Assembly (NCBI GenBank): GCA_036383515.1
Contig: DASVOE010000032.1
Span: forward strand, 1-64,000
Source of the DNA: CADEDV01 sp036383515
Lineage (GTDB): Bacteria; Bacteroidota; Bacteroidia; Chitinophagales; Chitinophagaceae
Length of the DNA stretch: 64,000 bases
Reading direction: 5' to 3'
A model generated the notes under the pieces. The model saw only the letters and a program-made list of their open reading frames with translations. It made no database searches and was not told the DNA's origin. The stretch's first letter is position 1; the number at the start of each line of letters is the position of its first letter. Positions 16,917-24,500 of this stretch are shown here, one piece after another. The translations under genes and the position numbers were made by a program.

Positions 16917-16972
16917 ATTTCCTGCAATAAAACAATTCAGGGCACCGTTTGCTAAAAAGCAAAACTTCGCTC

Positions 16973-17677
16973 ATGCACCGAACCATTCTACTGCTCATCC
17001 ATTACTTTTTTTCACTTGCTATTTTTGGACAGGGTAATCATTCAAAAGATAGTATTTCATCCTCATTAGCGCCGGTCAATGTGTTTGTAACTGATTTGAA
17101 GGGTAAACCTTCGAAGGGTGAACAGGTATTGTTTAAAAGCCAGGCAACACAAAAAATAATTAGCGGCCGCTCAGATGCAGCTGGCAAATTCAGCTTGCAA
17201 TTACCGGCAGGTGACAAGTATTCCATCACCATAAAAAGCATTACTGATACTGCTAAATACGGCGTGATTGAAATTCCCGGGCTGGGACCCGATGAATCTT
17301 TTACAGAGCCTTTTAAGGTGAATGTAAAATTTGAGCGGGCCCGTAGCTATACCCTCGATAATGTGCACTTTGATTTTGGCAAAGCAACACTTCGGCCCGA
17401 TTCGTATAAAGAGCTTGAAGAATTAATAAGCTATTTAAAATATAAAGAAAATATCCGCATTGAAATTGCAGGTCATACCGATAATGTAGGAAAGGATGAC
17501 GATAACCTCCGGCTATCACAGCAAAGAGCAGAAGCTATCCGGAATTATTTACTTAAAAAAGGAATCTCACCTGCACGGGTGGTAGCAAAGGGATATGGAG
17601 CCACTCAACCCGTTGCGGATAATGAAACGGAAGAAGGCCGGCAACAAAACCGCCGTACAGAGGTCAGGATACTCTGA
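16973..17677 (+). CDS. OmpA-family peptidoglycan-binding outer-membrane protein
   Basis: 234 residues from the ATG at 16973; a TTG eight codons upstream is less likely. It has a signal peptide (RTILLLIHYFFSLAIFGQ), an Ig/CarboxypepD_reg-like beta domain (PVNVFVTDLKGKPSKGEQVLFK to about residue 105), and a C-terminal OmpA domain: NVHFDFGKATLRPDS, IEIAGHTDNVGKDDDN, LSQQRAEAIRNYLLKKG and RTEVRIL. The OmpA domain grips peptidoglycan through diaminopimelate. The visible layout has no beta-barrel of its own, so it probably tethers cell wall to another outer-membrane part. Confidence 0.9.
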   Translation: MHRTILLLIHYFFSLAIFGQGNHSKDSISSSLAPVNVFVTDLKGKPSKGEQVLFKSQATQKIISGRSDAAGKFSLQLPAGDKYSITIKSITDTAKYGVIEIPGLGPDESFTEPFKVNVKFERARSYTLDNVHFDFGKATLRPDSYKELEELISYLKYKENIRIEIAGHTDNVGKDDDNLRLSQQRAEAIRNYLLKKGISPARVVAKGYGATQPVADNETEEGRQQNRRTEVRIL

Positions 17678-17685
17678 AGAAAATT

Positions 17686-18177
17686 TTATTCACAAAGATT
17701 GAGCGTTAATTCCGATTGATTACTGAACTGTATCTTATTTATTTTATTGGCTTTATTGAAATATAAGATCAGTATGCCATAAGCGGTAGTATAAGCATCC
17801 CAGTTCACATCTTTGATCTTTGGATTTCCTAACCATTTAAAGAGACTATTACGGGCAGCTCCCATCAGTGGTATACTTAATTTGCCCTTGAATTTTTCAC
17901 CGATCTCTACATAATCTCTACCAGTATAAAAATAAATATCCTTGTCTTTATAAAAGACGCCACCACCGCATTTCGCTGTTTTGCTTTCATCTTCTGCACT
18001 GGTAAAACAGGGGAGCTTGGCTTTTATCTCGCCCATGGTTGAACTGATTGGCAATCCATTTACTCTTCCATATAAAATGTCAACTGAAATGGGAGGACAT
18101 ACTACAGTTCTTTTTAACTGTGCATGGGTAAGAGAGGTGATAAAAAGTAAACTTACAAAGATCAATAGTGTTTTCAT
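17686..18177 (-). CDS. Secreted hypothetical protein, 163 aa
   Basis: The start is taken at the ATG at 18177, giving a clean signal peptide (MKTLLIFVSLLFITSLTHAQ). The mature protein has Cys residues in VVCPPISV, LPCFTSAEDES and AKCGGGVFYKD plus the C-terminal LNLCE, so disulphides are plausible. GVFYKDKDIYFYTGRDYVEIGEKFKG looks beta-rich. No family could be named. It is convergent with the OmpA gene, 8 bp away, and no partner gene is adjacent. Confidence 0.65.
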   Translation of the reverse strand: MKTLLIFVSLLFITSLTHAQLKRTVVCPPISVDILYGRVNGLPISSTMGEIKAKLPCFTSAEDESKTAKCGGGVFYKDKDIYFYTGRDYVEIGEKFKGKLSIPLMGAARNSLFKWLGNPKIKDVNWDAYTTAYGILILYFNKANKINKIQFSNQSELTLNLCE

Positions 18178-18301
18178 ATACATTGTTTTGATAAATGGGG
18201 TCGTAAACTTCCTAAAAGTGATTTTAAAACAGACGACACTTCAATAGCAAAATCCTTGCTAGAATCGCTGGAACTGGGAACCGTCTTTGTAACTTCAGAC
18301 T

Positions 18302-18643
18302 ATGGTATCGGTAGTAATAGCCCGGCAAGTGGCTTTAAGCATGCCTGAGGCCCAGGAGAAAAGTCATTTTGATATACCTGATTTCCGGGTAAAGAATAAA
18401 ATATTTGCCAGCATTCATACAGATAAAAATTATATGATGGTGAAACTTTCCGCCGTTGATCAATCTGTGTTTTGTTCGTATGATAAAGAAGTGATCTTTC
18501 CCGTACCGGGTGGATGGGGCAGGAAGGGAGCTACTTTTATAAACCTGGAAAAGGTAAAGAAAGCGATGTTGCGGGATGCCGTACAAACTGCCTGGAAAAC
18601 GGTTGCTCCTGTTTCTCTTCGGAAAAGATATTTCCCGGAATAA
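18302..18643 (+). CDS. MmcQ/YjbR-family protein
   Basis: 113 residues, the usual compact size. It carries the family features: an N-terminal helix with LSMPEAQEKSHFDIPDFRVKNKIFASI, the strand DKNYMMVKLSA, and a C-terminal helix ending in AVQTAWKTVAPVSLRKRYF. The fold resembles CyaY/frataxin-like DNA-binding proteins; function is unclear. It is followed 49 bp downstream, on the same strand, by a DUF1801 protein. The two are likely co-transcribed. Confidence 0.85.
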   Translation: MVSVVIARQVALSMPEAQEKSHFDIPDFRVKNKIFASIHTDKNYMMVKLSAVDQSVFCSYDKEVIFPVPGGWGRKGATFINLEKVKKAMLRDAVQTAWKTVAPVSLRKRYFPE

Positions 18644-18692
18644 GAGAACAGGGTCTAGGGATATAATTTTTAGTTGTATAAAATATAATGTT

Positions 18693-19109
18693 ATGGTTGA
18701 ACTAAAAACAAAACAAAACGACGCATCCGTTGAAAAATTTCTTAAGGCTGTGAAAGAGGAGCAACAGCGAAAAGATGCTTTGGTTATTTTGGAATTATTT
18801 AAAAAAGCTACAGGAGAAGAACCGAAAATGTGGGGAAGCAGTATTGTTGGTTTTGGCACCTATCATTATAAATATGCGAGTGGCAGGGAAGGAGATTGGT
18901 TTGTAACCGGCTTTTCTCCCCGCAAACAAAATATGACGCTTTATCTCTGCTGTGGTTTTGAGCCGTATGGTGACCTGCTGAAAAAATTGGGGAAATTTAA
19001 AACAGGGAAAGGCTGTTTATATTTTAAAAAACTGGAAGATATTGACCTTTCCATATTAAAAGAGATGATTAAGGGGCACAAAAAGATATTGGCTAAGTAT
19101 ATAAAATAA
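18693..19109 (+). CDS. DUF1801 domain protein
   Basis: 138 residues from the ATG at 18693, the first well-placed start past the preceding gene. It shows the DUF1801 layout: ALVILELFKKATGEEPKMWGSSIVGFGTYHYKYASGREGDWFVTGFSPRKQNMTLYL, then a C-terminal Lys-rich helix with KTGKGCLYFKKLEDIDLSILKEMI. The YdhG-like fold is known but not its job; some relatives are linked to iron handling. The preceding gene on the same strand encodes an MmcQ/YjbR protein. Confidence 0.85.
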   Translation: MVELKTKQNDASVEKFLKAVKEEQQRKDALVILELFKKATGEEPKMWGSSIVGFGTYHYKYASGREGDWFVTGFSPRKQNMTLYLCCGFEPYGDLLKKLGKFKTGKGCLYFKKLEDIDLSILKEMIKGHKKILAKYIK

Positions 19110-19152
19110 AAAAACACATTACAAATTCCTGCAAAGCGGTACTATTATTAAA

Positions 19153-20268
19153 ATGTCTTTCATGAATTATCCGATCGTTATTTTAGGGCTGCTTGTTTTT
19201 TCCTGTATATCCAACCCCACTACGGAGAATAAGAATACAGAAAAGCAAATCGCAGTAATCGCTTATTATTCCGGTAATGCTACCATGATCGATAGTTTTC
19301 CTGTTGAAAAACTAACCCATATTATTTACAGTTTCGGCCATCTCCGGCAGACCCGGTTTTCTATCGACAATAGGAAGGACACTGCAACCATTCAAAAACT
19401 TGTTTCTTTAAAAAGCCGCAACCCGGCCCTGAAAGTTATTCTTTCACTGGGAGGATGGGGCGGTTGTGAATTCTGCTCACCCGTTTTTGCTGCTGCTGCC
19501 GGCCGGCAGCAATTTGCACAATCAGTGAAAGAGCAATTGGTTTATTTTAAAGCCGATGGTATCGATCTCGACTGGGAGTATCCTGCCATTGAGGGTTACC
19601 CGGGTCATGCTTTTAAAAAAGAGGATAAGGCAAACTTTACGGCTTTAATCAAAACACTTCGTGATACATTAGGAAATGGGTATGAAATCAGTTTTGCAGC
19701 CGGCGGCTTTGACAAATTTTTATACGAATCCGTAGAATGGGATAAAGTAATGCCCTTGCTGGATAAGGTTAACCTGATGAGCTATGACCTGGTAGGAGGA
19801 TATAGTAAAGTAACCGGTCATCATACCCCGCTGTACAGTACACAACAACAAAAGCAATCGGCTGATAATGCTATTCGTTATCTTGATTCTGCAGGAGTGC
19901 CCCTGCATAAAGTGATCATCGGCGCTGCTTTTTATGCAAGGGTATGGGAAGATGTTCCCAATGTAAATCATGGTCTGTATCAACCCGGCAAGTTCAAAAG
20001 CTTTATTGGCTATAAGCAGTTTGAAAAATATTTTCTTACTGATAGCGGCTTTGCATTTTACAGGGATACCGTAGCACAGGCACCCTATGCCTATAATGCG
20101 AGCAGAAAACTCTTCGCTACTTTCGATGATTCACTGTCAATTGCTAATAAGACAAAGTATGTTTTGGAAAAGGGTTTAGGAGGCATCATGTTTTGGGAAT
20201 TATCCCTTGACAGAACAGCAAACGGATTAGTAGATGTAATAGACAGGGTAAGGACTCAAAAGAACTGA
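19153..20268 (+). CDS. Glycoside hydrolase family 18 lipoprotein (chitinase-like)
   Basis: 371 residues. A lipoprotein-type signal (VIVILGLLVFSC as the core, Cys18) suggests an outer-membrane or periplasmic lipoprotein. The barrel shows SLGGWGG (98-104) and the catalytic DGIDLDWE (135-142), with Glu142 as the acid/base. MSYDLVGGY and FWELSLD mark the later barrel strands. GH18 enzymes cleave beta-1,4-GlcNAc polymers such as chitin. The next gene, a serine hydrolase, also carries a lipobox; the two may be an envelope pair. Chitobiase-like or endo-beta-N-acetylglucosaminidase activity is also possible. Confidence 0.9.
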   Translation: MSFMNYPIVILGLLVFSCISNPTTENKNTEKQIAVIAYYSGNATMIDSFPVEKLTHIIYSFGHLRQTRFSIDNRKDTATIQKLVSLKSRNPALKVILSLGGWGGCEFCSPVFAAAAGRQQFAQSVKEQLVYFKADGIDLDWEYPAIEGYPGHAFKKEDKANFTALIKTLRDTLGNGYEISFAAGGFDKFLYESVEWDKVMPLLDKVNLMSYDLVGGYSKVTGHHTPLYSTQQQKQSADNAIRYLDSAGVPLHKVIIGAAFYARVWEDVPNVNHGLYQPGKFKSFIGYKQFEKYFLTDSGFAFYRDTVAQAPYAYNASRKLFATFDDSLSIANKTKYVLEKGLGGIMFWELSLDRTANGLVDVIDRVRTQKN

Positions 20269-20310
20269 GCGTATATAAAAGATGCTTATCTTGAAGCCAG
20301 AAAAAAAAGT

Positions 20311-21411
20311 ATGACGGGACTTATCTTCAGGCAGGTTTTATTTATTGGGATCGTCACCAGTCTTGTCGCCTGTTCTTCTTCAACAGCACCTATGCCAGCA
20401 ACTACATTGGATTCGCTTTTCACTCACTATTTTAATCCTAATGAGCCCGGAGGGGCCGTACTGATCGTAAAGGATGACAGTATTATTTATCAAAAAGGAT
20501 TTGGACTAGCTGATATCAATACAAAAGAACCCATCACAACTAAGACCCTGTTTAATATTGGATCCATAAGTAAAACCTTTGTTGCGTATGGCATCCTGCA
20601 GCTTGCTAAAGAGGACAAATTATCTTTGAATGATGATTTATATAAGTACTTTCCCGATTTCAGCAACAAAAAAATTGCGCAGCAAGTAAAGCTGTATCAT
20701 TTACTCACTCATACATCTGGTTTGCCGGATGGCCGTAAGGTAGCGGAAGAAAAAGAATTTTATATCACGGCAAAAGACGAAGAGAACTGGGCGCCCATTA
20801 AACAAACAAGTGATCTTGAATTTGAACCCGGTACCCGGTATAAATATTCGAACCCTACCTTTAATGGATTGGCCCTGGTTATTGAAAAGATAACAGGAAA
20901 GAAATGGCAGGACTATATTACTGAAACCATTTTTAAGCCGGCTGGAATGAAGCGTTCAACCATTACTGATGGACCATATCCTGAGTCGGGCGTATCTCAC
21001 GGGTATGTCTTAAACGCAAAAAAGGAATTTGAAGAACTGGACTATGGTGAAGAACCAACTTTTGCGGCAGCGGGTAATGGAGGTGTATGGAGCAGCGTGG
21101 AAGAGCTTTGGAAATATGAACAGGCCATCCAGCAAGTAAAATTTCTTTCTGATGACTGGATAGCAACGTCAAGAACTGTTTATCCTTTTCCCAACTGGAC
21201 GGATAGTTTGCCCTCCCGTTTAGGTCTTAGCTGGTTTCTCATAAAAGATACGGGCATGAATATGACCGGCCATACCGGCTCACAGGGCGGGTTTATCAGC
21301 GATTATTGCTGGTGGCCGGAGAAAAAAATATTTTATGTCCTGCTATGCAATATCCCCAGGCCGATCAAAGAGATACGGCAGCAAGTGATGGATATTCTCT
21401 TAAAACAATAA
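20311..21411 (+). CDS. Serine hydrolase lipoprotein, beta-lactamase class C-like
   Basis: 366 residues. The lipobox SLVAC (Cys21) follows a short signal. The catalytic tetrad SISK is at 85-88 (FNIGSISKTFVAYG). The second motif is YSN in YKYSNPTFNGL and the third HTG in MTGHTGSQGG, so all three active-site elements are present, unlike the longer paralogous enzyme at 1897-3270. Likely roles are peptidoglycan or ester hydrolysis at the envelope. It is 42 bp downstream of the GH18 gene on the same strand. Confidence 0.9.
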   Translation: MTGLIFRQVLFIGIVTSLVACSSSTAPMPATTLDSLFTHYFNPNEPGGAVLIVKDDSIIYQKGFGLADINTKEPITTKTLFNIGSISKTFVAYGILQLAKEDKLSLNDDLYKYFPDFSNKKIAQQVKLYHLLTHTSGLPDGRKVAEEKEFYITAKDEENWAPIKQTSDLEFEPGTRYKYSNPTFNGLALVIEKITGKKWQDYITETIFKPAGMKRSTITDGPYPESGVSHGYVLNAKKEFEELDYGEEPTFAAAGNGGVWSSVEELWKYEQAIQQVKFLSDDWIATSRTVYPFPNWTDSLPSRLGLSWFLIKDTGMNMTGHTGSQGGFISDYCWWPEKKIFYVLLCNIPRPIKEIRQQVMDILLKQ

Positions 21412-21540
21412 CCCACTTATTATCAAAACGGTTGAGTCACACACCTGTTTCCTCTCTTATTTTTTGAGTAAAAGGCCCAAAATAAGCTGTAACTTAAAAG
21501 AGTAATTGGCAACCTTTGATTACCCATTCCCGATTTAGAG

Positions 21541-22143
21541 ATGAAATCTGGCCAGCAATTGTTATCTGCAGATGAACTAACGTATCATGTCGGGGCTTGT
21601 GCCCTGAATAAAAGAGAGAGTCAAAAAATTATTTATAACTCTTTCTACGGGTATGCTATGGCTATTTGCGATCGCTACACCAGCAATGAAGACGATGCCG
21701 TAGAAATATTAAACGACGGGTTCCTAAAAGTTTTCAGGGAAATGCATCATTATAGCCCGGCTTATGCCGATGTGGTCAGCTCATTTAAGGGCTGGCTACG
21801 CAAGATCATGGTATATACAGCAATTGATCATTTCCGGAAATACAAAAAACATAAACTGGTAACTGACCTGGAGAGTGTGAAGATACAGTTTGCATCAGCG
21901 GAAGAAGATGCAGTGGACAAACTTTCGTATGATGAGATCATCCGGGGTATACAGGAATTATCTCCCGGCTATCGTACTGTGCTCAATCTTTTTATCATTG
22001 ATGGGTTGAGCCACGATGAAATAGCAGCTCAACTGGGCATTTCAACAGGTACATCCAAATCTAATTTATCCAAAGCAAGACGACAATTGCAAAAAATATT
22101 ATCTAAACAAAATCAACCCGAAGCGGCAAAAAATGCAGTCTGA
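21541..22143 (+). CDS. ECF-type RNA polymerase sigma factor
   Basis: 200 residues. Region 2 lies in YGYAMAICDRYTSNEDDAVEILNDGFLKVFREMHHY and the following AIDHFRKYKK helix. Region 4 is the C-terminal HTH: LSPGYRTVLNLFIIDGLSHDEIAAQLGISTGTSKSNLSKARRQLQK. The gene overlaps the next gene by 11 bp, so they are translationally coupled. The neighbour should be its anti-sigma partner or membrane sensor. The regulon is unknown. Confidence 0.93.
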   Translation: MKSGQQLLSADELTYHVGACALNKRESQKIIYNSFYGYAMAICDRYTSNEDDAVEILNDGFLKVFREMHHYSPAYADVVSSFKGWLRKIMVYTAIDHFRKYKKHKLVTDLESVKIQFASAEEDAVDKLSYDEIIRGIQELSPGYRTVLNLFIIDGLSHDEIAAQLGISTGTSKSNLSKARRQLQKILSKQNQPEAAKNAV

Positions 22144-23542
22144 AGATTTTGATAAGAAACTAAGGGAGGCGGCTGATCAGCATCATCCATCATATAATGA
22201 GACCGCATGGTCGAAGATGGAGAAGATGCTGGATACCCATTTGCCTACTGAAAAAAAAGACAGGAGAAGGTATCTTTTCTTCTTACTGTTCTTCCTTTTA
22301 CTGGGTGGTGGTTCGTGGCTCCTGGTTAGTAAACCATGGGAGCAGTCTTCTACTTTTAATGCTGCCAATAGTGAAGCCGTTTATAAAGAAAAGCAATCTA
22401 CAACAACTTCGCCTGCCTCGTTACCTGCAGATAATACTTCATTGCCTGGCCTGGCAACAAATGAATCGCGGGGAACTTCGGATATTAATACAGACAAGAA
22501 CGGAACAACTGCAACTACCAAAACTGCTAACGCTACTGCTGTATACACGGCAGAAAATTTAAGTGACGAAGAGAACGTTTTGATAACTGTTGATGCTCCC
22601 GGGAAAAAATCAGGCCGGCGGGCGAAAAACGAGGTGGTTAGCAAAATAAAGGATAATCAATCGGCAAGTGCAGCGCCGGTGTTTGCTGATAAAGAAATAA
22701 CTACCGGACCGGTTTCAACGGATAATACAAGTGCAATTGTAAAAACCAGGGACGATAAAGTGGATATGCCCGCAACGATTGCTAAACCGGCTGATCCTGT
22801 CGTTGATCCTCCCTCCATTTCAACGGATATAAATGATAAGGTAAATGAAAAAGTTGCGCCTGATCTGCTGACCGAAAAGCCTGCTGTGGCAAAGCCTGCG
22901 AAAAAGAAATCTCCGGCAACAACTAAAAAGGATCTCTTCGTTACACTATCGGCAGGGCCTGATATCAGCGCCATAGGTATTAGCAATACGGGTAAATTAC
23001 GATCCGCTTATGGGTTAGGACTTGGGTATACCTTTACCAGCAAGTTTACGATACGCACAGGATTTTATGTTACGAATAAAATATACACGGCCGCACCGCT
23101 TGATTATAAACCTATAAATCCTCCACCTAACCGACGATACCTGGTAAAGGTAGATGCGGATTGTAAAGTATACGAGATTCCCGTTACACTGGCTTACCAG
23201 CTTGGTTCGTCAAAAAAATATAGTTGGTTTGCTTCTGCCGGGCTTTCTTCTTACCTGATGAAAAAAGAAAAGTATGCTTATTTATATAAATACGCCAATG
23301 GACAAACCTATACGTATAAGCGTATTTATGAAAACGAAAATAAGCACCTGTTTTCAGTATTGTCTTTATCGGGTGGTTACACAAGAACAATCAATAACAG
23401 CTTTACATTGTCAGCAGAACCGTATTTTAAAATACCATTGAGTGGTATCGGACATGGAAACGTAAAATTGAATAGCGCAGGAATGTTGTTTACATTAGGC
23501 GTTCATCCATTCAGCAAAAACAAAAAGCAAACTGCTCATTAA
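22133..23542 (+). CDS. Hybrid protein: N-terminal helical region, membrane helix, beta-barrel-like C-terminus
   Basis: 469 residues. The N-terminus (MQSEDFDKKLREAADQHHPSYNETAWSKMEKML) looks like the short cytoplasmic part of the anti-sigma proteins that follow Bacteroidota sigma factors. One membrane helix (about 45-67) follows, then a long Thr/Ala/Asp-rich low-complexity linker to about 262. The C-terminal 200 residues (KKDLFVTLSAGPDISAIG onward) are beta-strand-rich and end in an aromatic strand, like PorT-type outer-membrane barrels. If one protein, it could span from inner membrane to outer membrane. Coupling by overlap with the sigma gene implies that it senses and controls that factor. 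Confidence 0.75.
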   Translation: MQSEDFDKKLREAADQHHPSYNETAWSKMEKMLDTHLPTEKKDRRRYLFFLLFFLLLGGGSWLLVSKPWEQSSTFNAANSEAVYKEKQSTTTSPASLPADNTSLPGLATNESRGTSDINTDKNGTTATTKTANATAVYTAENLSDEENVLITVDAPGKKSGRRAKNEVVSKIKDNQSASAAPVFADKEITTGPVSTDNTSAIVKTRDDKVDMPATIAKPADPVVDPPSISTDINDKVNEKVAPDLLTEKPAVAKPAKKKSPATTKKDLFVTLSAGPDISAIGISNTGKLRSAYGLGLGYTFTSKFTIRTGFYVTNKIYTAAPLDYKPINPPPNRRYLVKVDADCKVYEIPVTLAYQLGSSKKYSWFASAGLSSYLMKKEKYAYLYKYANGQTYTYKRIYENENKHLFSVLSLSGGYTRTINNSFTLSAEPYFKIPLSGIGHGNVKLNSAGMLFTLGVHPFSKNKKQTAH

Positions 23543-23556
23543 GATAAAGCTGTCGC

Positions 23557-24114
23557 TCATTTTCCCCAGCGAAAAGTTTTGATATCAATACCGGCAAGGT
23601 CAAGCACCCTGTCTACTACAGTAGCAGCTACCTGTTCTATGGTTTGAGGCTTACTATAAAATGAAGGAGTAGCAGGGCATATAATTCCACCTGCCAATGT
23701 TATCGTTTCCATATTGCGGATATGAATAAGATTATACGGTGTATCACGAACCACACAGATCAGTTTTCTTCTTTCTTTCAGCACCACATCAGCAGCACGG
23801 GTAATAAGATCGTTGGAGATACCTGTTGCAATACGACCTAATGTACCCATTGAACAGGGAATGATGATCATCGTATCATATTGACCCGAACCTGAAGCAA
23901 AGGGTGCGGTAAAATCTGTGGTCGAATAAAATTGCAACGGGAAATTTTTATATTCATCGTTGTTCAATTCTGTTTTCCAAACTTCACGGGCATTATCTGT
24001 CATTACTACTGACAGCGCTGTCCACTGATCTTTTACAGTGAGCAATTTTTCCAATATATCTTTTGCATATAAAGAACCACTGGCCCCGGTAATTGCGATA
24101 ACAATCTTTTTCAT
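23557..24114 (-). CDS. ubiX: UbiX-type flavin prenyltransferase
   Basis: 185 residues. The Rossmann-like start KKIVIAITGASGSLYAKDIL and the signature MGTLGRIATGISNDLITRAADVVLKERRKLICVVRDTPYN are diagnostic. The enzyme makes prenylated FMN from FMN and dimethylallyl phosphate, used by UbiD-type decarboxylases. No ubiD gene is adjacent in this window. It is convergent with the sigma-factor partner gene, 14 bp away. Upstream lies a stretch with a palindromic operator-like site (24189-24208). Confidence 0.92.
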   Translation of the reverse strand: MKKIVIAITGASGSLYAKDILEKLLTVKDQWTALSVVMTDNAREVWKTELNNDEYKNFPLQFYSTTDFTAPFASGSGQYDTMIIIPCSMGTLGRIATGISNDLITRAADVVLKERRKLICVVRDTPYNLIHIRNMETITLAGGIICPATPSFYSKPQTIEQVAATVVDRVLDLAGIDIKTFRWGK

Positions 24115-24188
24115 GCGATGAATAACCCTGCAAAGCTGCAGGATGTTGCGGAAAGATAAAAGAATTTACGCAAACGATTGCGTATGGT

Positions 24189-24208
24189 TTGTAGTTGTTC
24201 AACTACAA
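24189..24208. promoter_or_regulatory. 20-bp palindrome, possible operator
   Basis: TTGTAGTT and AACTACAA face each other with 4 bases (GTTC) between them, 9 identical bases per arm counting the inner pair. The TAGTTnnnnAACTA core resembles the targets of MarR-family repressors, but no such gene is adjacent in this window. It is 75 bp upstream of ubiX on the minus strand, and upstream of an orphan plus-strand terminator. Confidence 0.4.
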
Positions 24209-24209
24209 C

Positions 24210-24420
24210 TTTGTTTTACAGTTCACTACAGCATTCATTGCTACTCCATTGAGTGCAATCAATTATTAATAATAAAAGACTAACCATTAAAAAAATGACG
24301 ACCAAATGTTTTGCGTTATACTATTATTAACGATATTAGCCTTGAATTTTCATAGGATAAGGTTTAATGGTTAATGGTTTTTGATTAGGGCCCCCGACTT
24401 TCGAGTCGGGGTTCTTTTTT
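24210..24420 (+). ncRNA. Possible small transcript ending in a UUCG terminator
   Basis: Plus-strand interval without a protein gene longer than 11 codons (ATGACGACC at 24295 leads to an early stop). It ends in a perfect hairpin: CCCCGACT (24392-24399), loop TTCG, AGTCGGGG (24404-24411), then TTCTTTTTT. Since both neighbouring genes are on the minus strand, this terminator has no annotated plus-strand gene to serve, which suggests a short RNA or leader. The 5' end is unknown, and the RNA call is an inference. Confidence 0.35.
24392..24420 (+). terminator. UUCG-loop intrinsic terminator on the plus strand
   Basis: An 8-bp GC-rich stem closes a TTCG tetraloop, an especially stable loop type, and is followed by a U-rich tract (TTCTTTTTT). 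It is directional: the other strand has no T-run. It ends whatever plus-strand transcript arises in 24210-24390. Confidence 0.8.
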
Positions 24421-24438
24421 CCAGCAATTAAGATTCTG

Positions 24439-24492
24439 ATCGTCTATAAAAAAAGCATCCGCCAACTGGCGGATGCTTTTTTTATAGACGAT
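24439..24492 (-). terminator. Long hairpin terminator of the S9 peptidase gene
   Basis: The arm 24439-24463 pairs perfectly with 24468-24492, a 25-bp stem around the loop AACT. Its core is GCATCCGCC/GGCGGATGC flanked by A7/T7 and then TATAGACG. It lies 9 bp past the stop of the S9 peptidase on the minus strand. Because A and T runs lie on both sides, it can work in both directions. Confidence 0.85.
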
Positions 24493-24500
24493 ATGTTTAT

